This document shows positions 28,051-37,204 of a DNA stretch of 64,000 nt, in pieces. The notes below the pieces were generated by a model. The model was not told where the DNA came from. It searched no databases and was given only the letters and a program-made list of their open reading frames with translations. Origin of the DNA: Streptomyces hundungensis (GTDB lineage: Bacteria > Actinomycetota > Actinomycetes > Streptomycetales > Streptomycetaceae); the NCBI RefSeq assembly GCF_003627815.1, contig NZ_CP032698.1:310001-374000 (forward strand), in the 5' to 3' direction. How positions within the stretch are numbered: the first letter of the stretch is position 1; each line of letters opens with the position of its first letter. The position numbers and the translations under genes were made by a program.

Positions 28051-28176
28051 CCAGCGCGCGGTCCATCCCAGACAGGAGCCGTTCCGGTGTCCCGTCTGGA
28101 ACGCTTCCTGCCTCCTGGGCGTAACGGGCCAGCTCCTCGGTTCGCGCGTGTGCGAGGCTGATCAAGTCTCCCGGGG

Positions 28177-28241
28177 CCGCAGGCCGCGCTCTGCGGCCAG
28201 AGTGCGATTCGCCCCCTACGGCGGATCAACGCGGCCTGCGG
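28177..28241. terminator. Long-loop inverted repeat between convergent genes
   Basis: CCGCAGGCCGCG (28177-28188) pairs perfectly with CGCGGCCTGCGG (28230-28241). The 41-base loop has smaller internal structure. Its place between the convergent peroxiredoxin and fasciclin genes suggests a bidirectional terminator. Confidence 0.6.
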
Positions 28242-28250
28242 GCCTGTGGG

Positions 28251-28847
28251 TTACTTGCTCGTCATCATCCCGGGGGGCATGAGCAGGGAGTCGATGATGT
28301 AGACGGTGGCGTTCGCGGTGGACACGTTGCCGCAGACCACGTTGGCGGTCTTGTTGACCTTGTAGGTCGTACCCGACCCGGACGTGGTGAGTTTGCCCGT
28401 CTCCAGGGTGGTGAACGAGCCGTTGTTCAACTGCTTTGGAGCGAGCTTCTCACCCACCACGTGGTACGTGAGGATTTTGGTCAGTTCTGCCTTATTGGCC
28501 AGGACCTTGTCCAGGGTGGCCTTGGGGACCTTAGCGAACGCGGCGTTGTCCGGCGCGAACACGGTGATGTTCTTCGCGTTGTTCAGGGTGTCGACGAGCC
28601 CCGCCTTCTTGAGCGCGGTCACCAAAGTGGAGAGCGCGGGGTTGTGGGAGGCGGCCGTTGCCACCGGGTCCTTGGCCATACCGGCCAGGCTGCCCGCGCC
28701 CTGCTTGGGTACGGACGAGCACGCGGGTCCGAACGGCTGCGTGGCCGTGTCCGCGGCGTGGGCTGCCGGGGCCAGGAGCGCGACGGAGAGTGGAAGAGTG
28801 AGCGCCGCTGCCCAGATGGCGACGCGAGGCTTACGAGTGGCAGTCAC
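28251..28847 (-). CDS. Secreted fasciclin-domain protein
   Basis: A 198-residue protein starting at GTG 28847 with AGGGAAG upstream. It has a signal peptide without a lipobox (VAIWAAALTLPLSVALLAPAAHA-AD), then one FAS1 domain nearly identical in plan to the lipoprotein at 26817: DPVATAASHNPALSTLVTALKKAGLVDTL, NITVFAPDNAAFAKVP, ILTYHVVGEKL and TANATVYIIDSLLMPPGMM. The pair mirrors mycobacterial MPT83 (lipoprotein) and MPT70 (secreted form). It is transcribed toward the peroxiredoxin gene. Probable SigK-regulon member by analogy; no promoter is identified. Confidence 0.92.
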   Translation of the reverse strand: MTATRKPRVAIWAAALTLPLSVALLAPAAHAADTATQPFGPACSSVPKQGAGSLAGMAKDPVATAASHNPALSTLVTALKKAGLVDTLNNAKNITVFAPDNAAFAKVPKATLDKVLANKAELTKILTYHVVGEKLAPKQLNNGSFTTLETGKLTTSGSGTTYKVNKTANVVCGNVSTANATVYIIDSLLMPPGMMTSK

Positions 28848-29304
28848 TGGATTCTTCCCTTCGGAGGGGAAAGGCGGGCCGCAGCCCGTTACACCTGCCC
28901 AGCCCGGGGGCCGGGGCGCATCCGCGGCCGGGTCCAGCCGTCCGGGGGCCACGCCATGGGGGCGCTCCTCATCCAGACCAGAAAACCCGGTGCGTATTAC
29001 GCACACCCTCATTATCTGCCACTACCCGGCGCAGTTGTCGACCGGGGAACGGGACAGCATCAGTTCCGGGTGGCAGGTGGGCCCGGGTCGGCGCAGTAGG
29101 AATCCACCCGAAAAACCGAGCGTCTTGCACCAAGCGAAGCTGCGCGCGGCAACGAATACCAGTTTGAGCGGGGCGCGCTGCCGCATCCGTGAGTGCGGGA
29201 CCGTTTACGGCAGCGGCCTGGCTCGCTCACCCCACCGCTCCGGGCTGGATATTGCGGCTGGGATATTCCGATTCGGCACCCGCGGGGACGAAGGAGCCAG
29301 GGAC
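28848..29304. other. Divergent upstream region
   Basis: About 455 bp between the secreted fasciclin gene (minus) and the DUF4383 gene (plus). It should carry both promoters. No gene is seen. Confidence 0.5.
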
Positions 29305-29883
29305 ATGGCTACGATCCGCAGTACGCATCTGAGACTTCGGCGGCACGTGGTGCTGGATGAGCACCTTCCCGTCGACCACCGCCTGAGCCGCTTCTACCGC
29401 GTCGGCGCCGGGGCCGCAGCCCTGTTCCTGGTCACGTTCGGCATCCTCGGGCTCATCGACCAGATCGGCTTCTTCAGTACGGGCGCCAACACGGTCTTGG
29501 GCCTGAACAGCAACGGCGCGCTCAGCGCCGTGTCCATCGCGGTCGGCGCCCTGCTGCTGGCCGGCGCGGTCCGGGGCGGCAACACAGCGTCCACCATCAA
29601 CATGTCCACCGGGATTGCGTTCCTGCTCGCCGGGTTCGTAAGCCTCGCGGTTCTGGACAGCCGCTTCAACATCCTGGCATTCCACCTCCAGAATGTTCTG
29701 TTCAGCTTCATTGTCGGGATCATGCTGATGACCTTCGGCATGTACGGGCGCGTCAGCGGCACCCTCCCCCACGACAACCCCTACTGGCAGGCACGACACC
29801 CAGAAGAAGAGGGCCCGCGCGCCGCCCACTGTCCTGTGCCGACAGAGTCAGCGCCGAAGCCGCGCGACGTCCGTTCTCCCTGA
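29305..29883 (+). CDS. DUF4383 membrane protein
   Basis: A 192-residue protein starting at ATG 29305 with AAGGAG 8 bases upstream. It has four membrane segments: FYRVGAGAAALFLVTFGILG, GALSAVSIAVGALLLAGAV, MSTGIAFLLAGFVSLAVL and VLFSFIVGIMLMTFGMYG. The central GANTVLGLNSNGALSAVSIAVG motif with the preceding FFSTG is the DUF4383 hallmark. The cytosolic tails are basic (N) and Pro/Glu-rich (C). The family is frequent in actinobacteria, often under stress sigma factors; function unknown. Confidence 0.87.
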   Translation: MATIRSTHLRLRRHVVLDEHLPVDHRLSRFYRVGAGAAALFLVTFGILGLIDQIGFFSTGANTVLGLNSNGALSAVSIAVGALLLAGAVRGGNTASTINMSTGIAFLLAGFVSLAVLDSRFNILAFHLQNVLFSFIVGIMLMTFGMYGRVSGTLPHDNPYWQARHPEEEGPRAAHCPVPTESAPKPRDVRSP

Positions 29884-30142
29884 TCACCCATTGCAGCAAG
29901 GTCGAGGTTCCCTGCCTGGAAGCGTTCGGCTATCCAAGCGTCCGCGGTGGCGACCCGTTCGCCCTTCGCGGAAGTGGAATGGGACAAGGTCTTCGCCGCC
30001 CAGAGGCGCCGCACGGCCATCGCCGTCCGGATCACGTCCCGCTGCACGTTGATCCAGAGAGGCGCCGAGTCCTACCGCTGCCGGGCCACCGAGGGCGGGA
30101 AGGCCGGGCGAGGCCTGGCACAGTGACGTTTTGTCTATCTAG
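29884..30142. other. Short stretch before the IS1380 element
   Basis: About 260 bp. A plus-strand frame reads VATRSPFAEVEWDKVFAAQR and on to CTLIQRGAESYRCRATEGG, which looks coding for about 55 codons but lacks start and family. Possibly a gene fragment. Confidence 0.3.
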
Positions 30143-31802
30143 CCTCGATCTTTCGTGACGGTCCGTCGGTTCCTACCGGCGGACCGTTTCGGTTGTTCGG
30201 GCTGTTGGTGGTCAGGCCGATGGCCCGGCTGTCGCGTCGGGTGGGCGCCGGGTTCCACGGCTCCGGTCGGGGTGGTGCTGCTTGCAGGGACGGGAAAGTG
30301 CTGGTCAGCCGGGGCTGGGGAGAGCTTCGAGCCGTGCCAGGGCGTCGGTGATCACGTCGGTCCAGGGCCAGTGGCGGGCGAATCTCAGGTGCCGGCAGCG
30401 GGCGGTCGTGACGAGCTGGGCGGCGGCTGAGAAGAGGCGGAGCCGGAGGCGGCGGGGCTCCCACCTCGGGTTTTTCCGGTCAAGGCGAGCATGGGCATCC
30501 ACGCGAGGAGATCGAGTGCGAGCTGGACGATCTCCAGCCAGATCTGGTTCTGCGCGGTGTCGTGCAGGGGCAGGTTGCGCAGGCCGGTGGCGCGGGCGGC
30601 ACGGATACGGTCCTCAGCCCGTGCGCGCTGGCGGTGCCGCAGTTCGAGCGCGGCAATCGGGACACCGGTGGTGTTCGTGGCGAACGCGGTGAGCCGCAGT
30701 CCGTCGGCGTCGGTGAAGCGCAACTGGGCTCCGGGGTGCGGTCGTTCCTTGCGGACGATCAGCCGCATCCCCTTGGGCCAGCCCCCCAGGACATCGCCGG
30801 TAAGTTCGGCGACCCAGGCGCCGTCGCGGATCTCGCCGCCCGGCTCGACGGCCACCGTCCACGCGGCGGGCGGGACCTTGAGCACGGCCTCGTGGATGGC
30901 GTGGGTGATGGGCATGCCGACCGAGTAAGACAGCCACCTTCCCCGCTGCGCGAGCCAGGCTGTGAACTCGTGAGTGCCGCCGCCGGAGTCGGTGCGGATC
31001 AGCGTCTGGCGTCCACGCCGGTATTTCTTTGGCAGTTGGGCCAGGGCGAGTTGGGCCGTGGTGATGTGGTCAGCGGCGGTGTTGCTGCCTGCGTTGCACG
31101 GCCTGAGCAGGCCGGCCACCGGCTCCCCGCTGCCACTGCTTCCGTGATCGACGAAGGCCATCAGGGGATGGTGTCCGAAGGTCTTCTTCCAGGTCGCGGT
31201 GGCGTCCTGCTTCTCGGAGTGGGCCAGCACGAGCACACCGTCCAGGTCCACGATCACCTGCCCTGCGGCATCCGGGGCCGCGTTTCTGGCCACGTTCCAG
31301 ACGTGTTCGCGGGCTTGGGCCCGCGCGGCCCGTATCGCGTGAAGGGCCTTCGGCCCAGCGGCGGCGAGGGTGTCGATGAGGCGGGAGACCGTCGGGTCGG
31401 AGGCCACCGGCCCGAACACGGCCGGCTCGGCCCGCAGCATCCCGACATCCGCGAGGCAGTACCCGCCCAACGCGACCGCGAGGGCCACGTCCAGCAGGAC
31501 CTTGCCCGGATCGTGCACCGCCCGCGGGCGCCGCCACGGCGTCAGCGCCGTCGACATCGCCTGGTCCAGCCCGGCCTTGCGGACGGTTTCGACCAGCAGC
31601 ACGGCCCCAGCCTGGGACACCACCGCATGACCGCCGCCCTCAATGCGGACGCGTGGATAGGACCCGATACGCTTCTTCACCTGGGAAGTGCCTCCGGCGG
31701 TGGCAGGAACAAGGACCTCGACAATCCTCATTCTTGCTGGTCAGGGGCACTTTTCGCTTACCTGACCACCCGTCGGACAGCCCGCTTCATGAAAGCGCGA
31801 GG
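30143..31802 (-). mobile_element. IS1380-family insertion sequence
   Basis: A 1660-bp element. Ends start CCTCG and share an imperfect inverted repeat (left CCTCGATCTTTCGTGA, right CCTCGCGCTTTCATGA read inward). Flanks are CTAG on the left (30139-30142) and CTAA on the right (31803-31806), close to the 4-bp target duplication of this family. One transposase gene is present and frameshifted near its end. Confidence 0.85.
30305..31731 (-). pseudogene. IS1380 transposase, frameshifted near the C-terminus
   Basis: The main frame (ATG 31731) gives 420 good residues: KKRIGSYPRVRIEGGGHAVVSQAG, the catalytic VIVDLDGVLVLAHSEKQDA and LIRTDSGGGTHEFTAWL, and FATNTTGVPIAALELRHRQRARAEDRIR, all typical of IS1380. 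At about 30467 one base is missing (CGA-GGTGGG where CGA-AGG-TGG is expected), and the rest (WEPRRLRLRLFSAAAQLVTT, then RHLRFARHWPWTDVITDALA) lies in the next frame, ending at 30305. The lost C-terminal 55 residues are conserved in the family, so the copy is probably inactive. Confidence 0.85.
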
Positions 31803-31961
31803 CTAATGCTCTGGCCGCATAGGTTCACCGGTTTGGCGCTGGCGGCCCCCTGGCCGGTTGGATGTCGTGAGACGTTCAGTTCGGGACGGCGCGATGGCAG
31901 AGCCGCTCAGGGTCCGCAGGCTGACCGGCCAGGAGGGCCAGCAGTGGGCCGGAGGTAGTGG

Positions 31962-33935
31962 TCAGCGGCGGTACATCGGGTGCATCACGCCGCTGTGGTT
32001 GGCGAGGGCGGGCTGGCCGGGCATGACGGGCTCGTGGGTGGCGTCGTGCTTGTCGTAGTAGTGGTCCCGTTTGGTGGTCCGCACGGCGACGATCCTCCCG
32101 TCGTCTCCGCGGACCGCCATCCAGATGCCATCCGGGGCTGATGCGAGTCCGGGATCGTCCGCAGTGCTCCAGCCCGGCGGGGCTTCGACGAAGAATTCCG
32201 TCTCGGTTGTGCTTCTGTGCATCAGGCGGAGCGCACCATTCTGGTTCCTGTCATGGAAGGCTACGACCATGTGATCTAGGTATGTCTGTCCGGCCGCCCC
32301 CACCTGGTCGTTGGTGAAGACGCTGCGGATCTCCTTCGCGTGGGGCAGCCATTTCCCGGAGGGGTAGTCATAGGTCAGGTAATAGAGATCTCGGGGATCG
32401 CCAGTGAAGGCGGACCTGTATATGCAATGCAGTTGGTCGAACGCGCGCACCAGGCAGGGCGCGTCACTGGAGATGTTGATCGGCCGGTCGACGGCGGTCC
32501 AGCTGTCGCCGTTGAGGCGGCTGACGACCAAAAAACCATCCAGCGCGACGTGGACAGCGTGCAGCATTCCCCAGTACTCGGCTAGGGCGGGCCTGTAGTC
32601 GCTCTTCCAGCCGTTCCTCACCTGGACGGGTACCCGCCAGTCGCCGTCCTCCAGCACACTCCACATCACCGCGCGGTCGCCGGGACGAATGTACATGCAG
32701 TGGAGCTTGCCTTGGAACGAGCACAGAGCTGGCGGTGCCGCGCTTTCCCAACCGAGTGTGACCGGGGCGCTCCAGATGGAGAGGCCGGGGTCCCAGGTGA
32801 CGTACTCCAAGGCCCCGGTAGGGAAGACCGGCCGGTCGCCGGTGTACTTGACCCGCAGGCTGTGATGGCCGTCGCCGTTGAACTCCCAGACGGTGTCCTT
32901 ACGGCTGTGCAGCGTACCCAAGGCATGGCGGTCGAAGAGGAACATTCGCTCGCAGGACAGGTCGTCACCGTTCTGGAACAGGCCCCTGAGTACCTCTTTG
33001 AGGCTGATGAAGATCTGGAGGACCGTTTCGACCGCATCGATGATCTGGCCGCCGACGCCGGTGATTCCTTTGAGGATGGTCAGAGTGAGTTCGACCCAGA
33101 TGGGTCGTTTCAGCCACGCCTCCAAGGCCATGAAGAGCTTGTCGTACCAGTCGGAGGGGCTCTGGTCGGCTTCCCACACCTGGACGAGGATGACCACGAA
33201 CTCCGCGGCGGGGCCGTCGAAGACCAACTTCCTGTCCGCGCGGAACGAGCGGGTGTGGCCCTCCACGACCGCACCGAACTCCTCCGACCGGTAGGTACCA
33301 CCGGTGGTCTTGTCCGACCGCGCGGCGGCCGTGAAGAAGATCTCGTCCCAGCCACCCCACTGGTCACCGACCGCGCGACTGCACGTGAAGCTCTCGAACT
33401 GGAACTGCGCCTTGTAGGTCGGATTGAGCCGGTCGGGGTCGGCCGGCGGTGGGCCGGTCAACGCAGTGGCGCCGAATCCGACATCGCCCAGGGCCACGGT
33501 GAAGGCGGTGTTGTCGACCGGCTGGCCCGCCGCCACCGCGGCAAGGCCGACCTGCGCACAGTTCGCCCGGCCCGAGTTCTCCTCACGCATCGCGGGCAGG
33601 TGCGCCATCAGATCGGTGAGCCCGAACTCCTCGGCCACCGGCTTGGCCGTCCCCACGGGCGGCAACAACGACACCTCGCCGCCCAGGTCTCTCACCGCCG
33701 CCCGGTACTCCGAACCCGCCACGGCGATTTCCTGGTCGGTCATCACCGCGCCGAGGATGTCCAGCACGGACTCCTCGAGCTCGGTCAACCCATGCCAGCC
33801 CCCGCCGTTCCGCGGCACGCAGTGCCACCCCGAATAGCACGTTGCTCTGCCTGCCCTGACGCAGGCCGCGGCGCCACTTGTTGTCCGCGTGTGCGCCAGT
33901 GTCACGCAGCAGGTCCCGTACTCCTCCAGCGACAT
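31962..33935 (-). CDS. Large protein with a C-terminal beta-propeller-like region
   Basis: Up to 657 residues from ATG 33935; the first 45 residues look weak and translation may start lower, for example near the segment ELEESVLDILGAVMTDQEIA. The N-terminal third has an acidic, secreted-protein look without a clear signal peptide. The middle (about 250-330) holds helices (WYDKLFMALEAWLKRPIWVE and ILKGITGVGGQIIDAVETVLQIFISLKEVL) that could insert in a membrane. The C-terminal 300 residues show repeated PALCSFQGKLHCMYIRPGD / APCLVRAFDQLHCIYRSAF / PGLASAPDGIWMAVRGDDG blades, like a sialidase- or fucolectin-type propeller. Function unknown; surface or effector roles are possible. Confidence 0.65.
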   Translation of the reverse strand: MSLEEYGTCCVTLAHTRTTSGAAACVRAGRATCYSGWHCVPRNGGGWHGLTELEESVLDILGAVMTDQEIAVAGSEYRAAVRDLGGEVSLLPPVGTAKPVAEEFGLTDLMAHLPAMREENSGRANCAQVGLAAVAAGQPVDNTAFTVALGDVGFGATALTGPPPADPDRLNPTYKAQFQFESFTCSRAVGDQWGGWDEIFFTAAARSDKTTGGTYRSEEFGAVVEGHTRSFRADRKLVFDGPAAEFVVILVQVWEADQSPSDWYDKLFMALEAWLKRPIWVELTLTILKGITGVGGQIIDAVETVLQIFISLKEVLRGLFQNGDDLSCERMFLFDRHALGTLHSRKDTVWEFNGDGHHSLRVKYTGDRPVFPTGALEYVTWDPGLSIWSAPVTLGWESAAPPALCSFQGKLHCMYIRPGDRAVMWSVLEDGDWRVPVQVRNGWKSDYRPALAEYWGMLHAVHVALDGFLVVSRLNGDSWTAVDRPINISSDAPCLVRAFDQLHCIYRSAFTGDPRDLYYLTYDYPSGKWLPHAKEIRSVFTNDQVGAAGQTYLDHMVVAFHDRNQNGALRLMHRSTTETEFFVEAPPGWSTADDPGLASAPDGIWMAVRGDDGRIVAVRTTKRDHYYDKHDATHEPVMPGQPALANHSGVMHPMYRR

Positions 33936-34165
33936 TGCGCACCGACGCTTGATCGTCCGCCGACCCCATGCTGCCAGCCCTTCGTCCTCGCGGCGCCGAG
34001 CGTGGGCACCCGCAGCGAAGGGGGAACCTCTCCTCAGTCGTCTGATCGCAAACCAGGCGAAGACCCGGCTCCCAGGTCAGTCTCAAGCCTCCCCACTCAA
34101 GAGGGCAACGGCAGAAAGACGAGTTCAGCCGTGCGGCGGAGCAGAGACAGAAGGGCACGCGTGCC
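33936..34165. other. Stretch upstream of the propeller protein
   Basis: About 230 bp. A minus-strand ATG at 33970 (MGSADDQASVRNVAGG) opens a frame that looks coding for about 30 codons and runs out of register with the propeller protein, so its true N-terminus may be frameshifted here. Confidence 0.35.
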
Positions 34166-34507
34166 GTGCCAGAAACCCGCCCCCACCCCCGAGGACCCCT
34201 GACCCGCCCAGCGGCAACCCGCCTCTGGTACCTGGCCGTGGTCCTTCTCCGCCATGACACAGCGGTGCTTTGGACTGCCGTAGGGGTGGTGACGGTGATG
34301 GCCGTCCTCGCCTACCTCGCCTCCAGGCTCACGGCCCTCCCACAGATCGGGGATGACGTCGGGAACTGGAGCGAACAGCTGGGACTTGTCTCCATCACCT
34401 CGGAATTCCTTGCTGCCACTCTCGCAGCCACGGCCCTGACCACCGGCAGGACACGGATACCAACTGCGGACAAGAGCAATCTCCAGATTTCTCAGGTTCC
34501 GGGGTAG
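34166..34507 (+). CDS. Small membrane protein, 113 aa
   Basis: GTG 34166 opens a 113-codon frame; no strong ribosome binding site is seen. A clear membrane segment (AVLWTAVGVVTVMAVLAYLAS) is followed by LTALPQIGDDVGNWSEQLGL and a second weaker hydrophobic helix (ITSEFLAATLAATALTTG). No family is recognised. Its 3' end overlaps the minus-strand sortase frame, so one of the two is incorrect there; the hydrophobic pattern favours this one. Confidence 0.45.
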   Translation: MPETRPHPRGPLTRPAATRLWYLAVVLLRHDTAVLWTAVGVVTVMAVLAYLASRLTALPQIGDDVGNWSEQLGLVSITSEFLAATLAATALTTGRTRIPTADKSNLQISQVPG

Positions 34508-35190
34508 AGAAGAGGCGCAGTGCTGCGGACGGGGTGTCGAGGCGCCGTTCGTGTGGACGAGGGGAAAGCCCCGCTTCGCTTCTTCGGTGGCGGCGTGAGT
34601 CTGCGGTGACGACGAGGTTGGAGCGGTAGGTCTGGTGCGTGCTGTCCCAGCCGGTGCATGTGATCAGGGTCAGGACCGGAGTGGTCGTCAGGCCGTAGAC
34701 GCGTTCGGATGGGAAGGCATCCTTGGCCCACACGTCCAGGCCGGTGACGTTGAAATGGGCAGTGCTTCCGTCGTGTCGGGTGACGATGATGCGGGACCCC
34801 TTGCGCAGGGCTCCAAGGTCGTAGAAGGCGGCGGGCCCGGAGTGGGAGTCCACATGGCCGACGGTGATGGCGTTGCCGTTCTCGCCGGGCGTGACGGATC
34901 CGGTGTAACAGCCGGCGTGGTCCGGGTCTGCTGGCAGGGAGACGGAGCCGTCGGTCGCCCTGGTGACTTTGTCGACGCGTGTGCGCAGGCCGATCGTTGG
35001 GATGACGATCTCAGCGGGTTCCGCGCGGGGCAGGGCCGCGGTGCGCGGTTGCGTCGCGGGATGGTGCTCGCCGGCAGGTGCGGCGTGGGCTGAGCGGGGT
35101 CGGAGGCGGCGGCCCGCTCAGGACTGAGGCGAGAAGTGCGAGCGCGCCGGTGGCGAAGACGTGGCCGCCGCGGTGCAGGCACCGCGGCGG
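34395..35190 (-). pseudogene. Class F sortase, frameshifted
   Basis: The catalytic part is clear in one minus-strand frame: AEIVIPTIGLRTRVDKVTRA, then GSVSLPADPDHAGCYTGSVT, NGNAITVGHVDSHSGPAAFY with the catalytic His, LGALRKGSRIIVTRHDG, LTLITCTGWD with the catalytic Cys, and TYRSNLVVTA with the Arg. This frame has no start codon: a TGA lies upstream near 35118, while the membrane anchor (HVFATGALALLASVLSGPPPPT) is in the neighbouring frame. A single frameshift near 35095 explains this. The C-terminus also runs about 60 residues past the normal end. Class F sortases of actinobacteria are membrane transpeptidases of unclear substrate. It could be a sequencing error, otherwise the gene is dead. 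Confidence 0.75.
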
Positions 35191-35671
35191 CCCCCGGCAG
35201 GAAGCCGGACAGGCCTGCCCGGAGGCGCGTGGATGAAACCGGTCGGGCACCGGCACGGGTTGACGCTCACCGACCACCCCTTCGAGCTGGACAGACTCGG
35301 CGTTCACGAGGCGATATGGACGGGTCGCTGATGTTGCCCGGGACTGACCGCCGGACTGACCAAAAGCGGGTCCACACAGTGAGCACAGCACGTCAATTGC
35401 CGTTGGCCAGAGCGGCTTCGTTGTGGGCTTGAACGCCAGGCCGGCCCCTCAAGTTCGCGGGCCCCGCCTGCGCGGAGCGTGCTGTTAGACGATCCAGTGC
35501 GCCCTGCTGGCCGGCCGGACGGCACTGAACCGGGTGGGTCGCGTGAGGGCACTCGCACGGGACAGGGGCTCATCCGATCTCGTCCAATCCACTGGGCGTC
35601 AGATGTATGATGCGAAAGTTTGCTGGGAGACAACTGTTTCCGGGTGTTGACGATTGGGGAGTGACTTCCTG
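35191..35671. other. Region upstream of the SigB/SigF-type gene
   Basis: About 480 bp with no supported gene. The promoter of the sigma factor gene should lie in 35590-35660, a locally AT-richer piece (TGTATGATGCGAAAGTTT). No consensus pair with correct spacing is evident. Confidence 0.5.
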
Positions 35672-36670
35672 ATGACAGCGGTGGCGAGACCTGAGCGGAT
35701 GAGCCAAACAACGAGGGTCAACACAGCGGCGAGGACCGGCATTTCTGCCTGGGCGGAGATGCCCTGGATCGAGGACGCCGGGGCGATCGCCCCCCGGGAT
35801 GCCCGGGAACTGTCCAAGTTGTTCTTCGAGGGGCTCCGGAAGGTGGAGGAGGGCTCCCGTGAACACCAGTACGTCCGCAACACCCTGATCGAGATGAACC
35901 TGACTCTCGTCCGCTACGCCGCAAACCGGTTCCGTAACCGCGGCGGCGGCGACATGGAGGATGTGATCCAGGTAGGGACGATCGGTCTGATCAAGTCGAT
36001 CGACCGCTTCGACCTGTCACGTGAGATCGAATTCTCCGCCTTCGCGGTGCCGTACATCGTCGGTGAGATCAAGCGGTTCTTCCGCGACACGGCGTGGGCC
36101 GTGCACGTCCCGCGTCGGCTGCAAGAACTCCGCGTAGACATCGCCAGGTGCAAGGAGCACCTCGCCGTGACACTTGACCGCGACCCCAGCGTCAAGGAGC
36201 TCGCCGCGCACTTGGAGCTGAGCGAGGAGAGAGTGGTCGAGGCACTGATCGCCGCAAATGGTTTCACCGCAAGCTCTCTCGACACGCCCACTGGTCCGGG
36301 TGCCGCAGTTCAAGCCTCTGGCGACAAGAGCCGGGCGCTGGCTGACATCCTCGGCGAAGAAGACCCGGGCATGGAGAAGGTCGAGAACCTTCAGACGCTG
36401 GGTCTGCTGCTGGAGGAGCTGACTGAGCGCGAGCGTCACATCGTGAGTATGAGGTTCGGGCTGGAATTGACCCAGGCGCAGATCGGCACGGAACTCGGAG
36501 TCTCGCAGATGCAGGTCTCGCGACTGGTTTCGCGCATCCTGGCCAAGCTCCGCACGGGCATGCTCGACGACGCCTGCTCACCGGCACCGAAAGGCCCCGC
36601 GCCGCGGTCGACTGCCCCGGCCCGGCACACGGCTGGCCCAGGCCTCAACACCGCGTTGAGCCGGGGGTGA
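35672..36670 (+). CDS. RNA polymerase sigma factor, SigB/SigF family
   Basis: A 332-residue group 3 sigma factor. ATG 35672 is used; ATG 35699 is an alternative. Region 2 reads RNTLIEMNLTLVRYAANRFRNRGGGDMEDVIQVGTIGLIKSIDRFD and EIEFSAFAVPYIVGEIKRFFRDTAWAVHVPRR. Region 3 contains VDIARCKEHLAVTLDRDPSVKELAAHLELSEERV. Region 4 has LTERERHIVSMRFGLELTQA and QIGTELGVSQMQVSRLVSRI. The GEIKRFFRDT and VPRRLQEL motifs are those of the stress/sporulation SigB/SigF/SigG group. Such factors are controlled by anti-sigma kinases and anti-anti-sigma proteins released by PP2C phosphatases; the stressosome operon at 41-46.5 kb encodes matching upstream components. A small gene is coupled to its 3' end. Confidence 0.93.
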   Translation: MTAVARPERMSQTTRVNTAARTGISAWAEMPWIEDAGAIAPRDARELSKLFFEGLRKVEEGSREHQYVRNTLIEMNLTLVRYAANRFRNRGGGDMEDVIQVGTIGLIKSIDRFDLSREIEFSAFAVPYIVGEIKRFFRDTAWAVHVPRRLQELRVDIARCKEHLAVTLDRDPSVKELAAHLELSEERVVEALIAANGFTASSLDTPTGPGAAVQASGDKSRALADILGEEDPGMEKVENLQTLGLLLEELTERERHIVSMRFGLELTQAQIGTELGVSQMQVSRLVSRILAKLRTGMLDDACSPAPKGPAPRSTAPARHTAGPGLNTALSRG

Positions 36671-36858
36671 CCACCACTCCAGGGTTCGCGGCTGTCATCG
36701 GTCTACAGCGCAGCGGCGGAACGGTTTCCTGCCTCGCGTTGGAACCGATCTTCTCCGCGCTTGCCGAGCAGTGGGAGGCTGAAGGCCGTCTCGTTCCCGG
36801 GCGGCCGGACGAGGAATGGACGATCCTCGCCCGCAGCCACCCCAGACCCACACGCTGA
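36667..36858 (+). CDS. Small hypothetical protein coupled to the sigma factor
   Basis: GTG 36667 overlaps the sigma stop codon as GTGA. The 63-residue product (MTTTPGFAAVIGLQRSGGTV then CLALEPIFSALAEQWEAEGR and on to EEWTILARS) is soluble and of good codon character. Coupling suggests a role with the sigma factor. No family is recognised. Confidence 0.65.
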   Translation: MTTTPGFAAVIGLQRSGGTVSCLALEPIFSALAEQWEAEGRLVPGRPDEEWTILARSHPRPTR

Positions 36859-37204
36859 GCGCGCGGTAGCGAGCAACGCCCAAGGTGGGCAAGGTGTTCA
36901 GGTCACGCGGGGCCGGCCCGCGGACTGTAGCGGGCAAGCCGACTGCCATGGGCCCCCGTGAGGCACCCCGTTAGGAACGTGTGGCGGTCCACGGGACCCC
37001 GAGTCCGGTCGGACCCGGGGTTCTGCGCGCCGCCCCACACGTCTGTAGCCGTAACCGGACGCCTCTTCGCTCCCCCGCCTGTGACCCCAGGCCGCCACGG
37101 CACCCACTGGGAACGGAGTGGTGCGCTCGCTACCCGAGGCCGTCATGGCGTGGGACAGGGGACGCGCGGCATCGGACGACCTGGTGCTCAGCGGTCCGCA
37201 CCTC
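36859..37204. other. Intergenic stretch, no gene seen
   Basis: About 345 bp between the sigma operon and convergent small genes. No coding frame or hairpin of note. Confidence 0.5.

Noticed and set aside
35617..35646. SigB-type promoter (GTTT and GGGTGT) before the sigma gene
   Set aside because: The spacing is about 20 bases, longer than the normal 13-16, so the match is not convincing.
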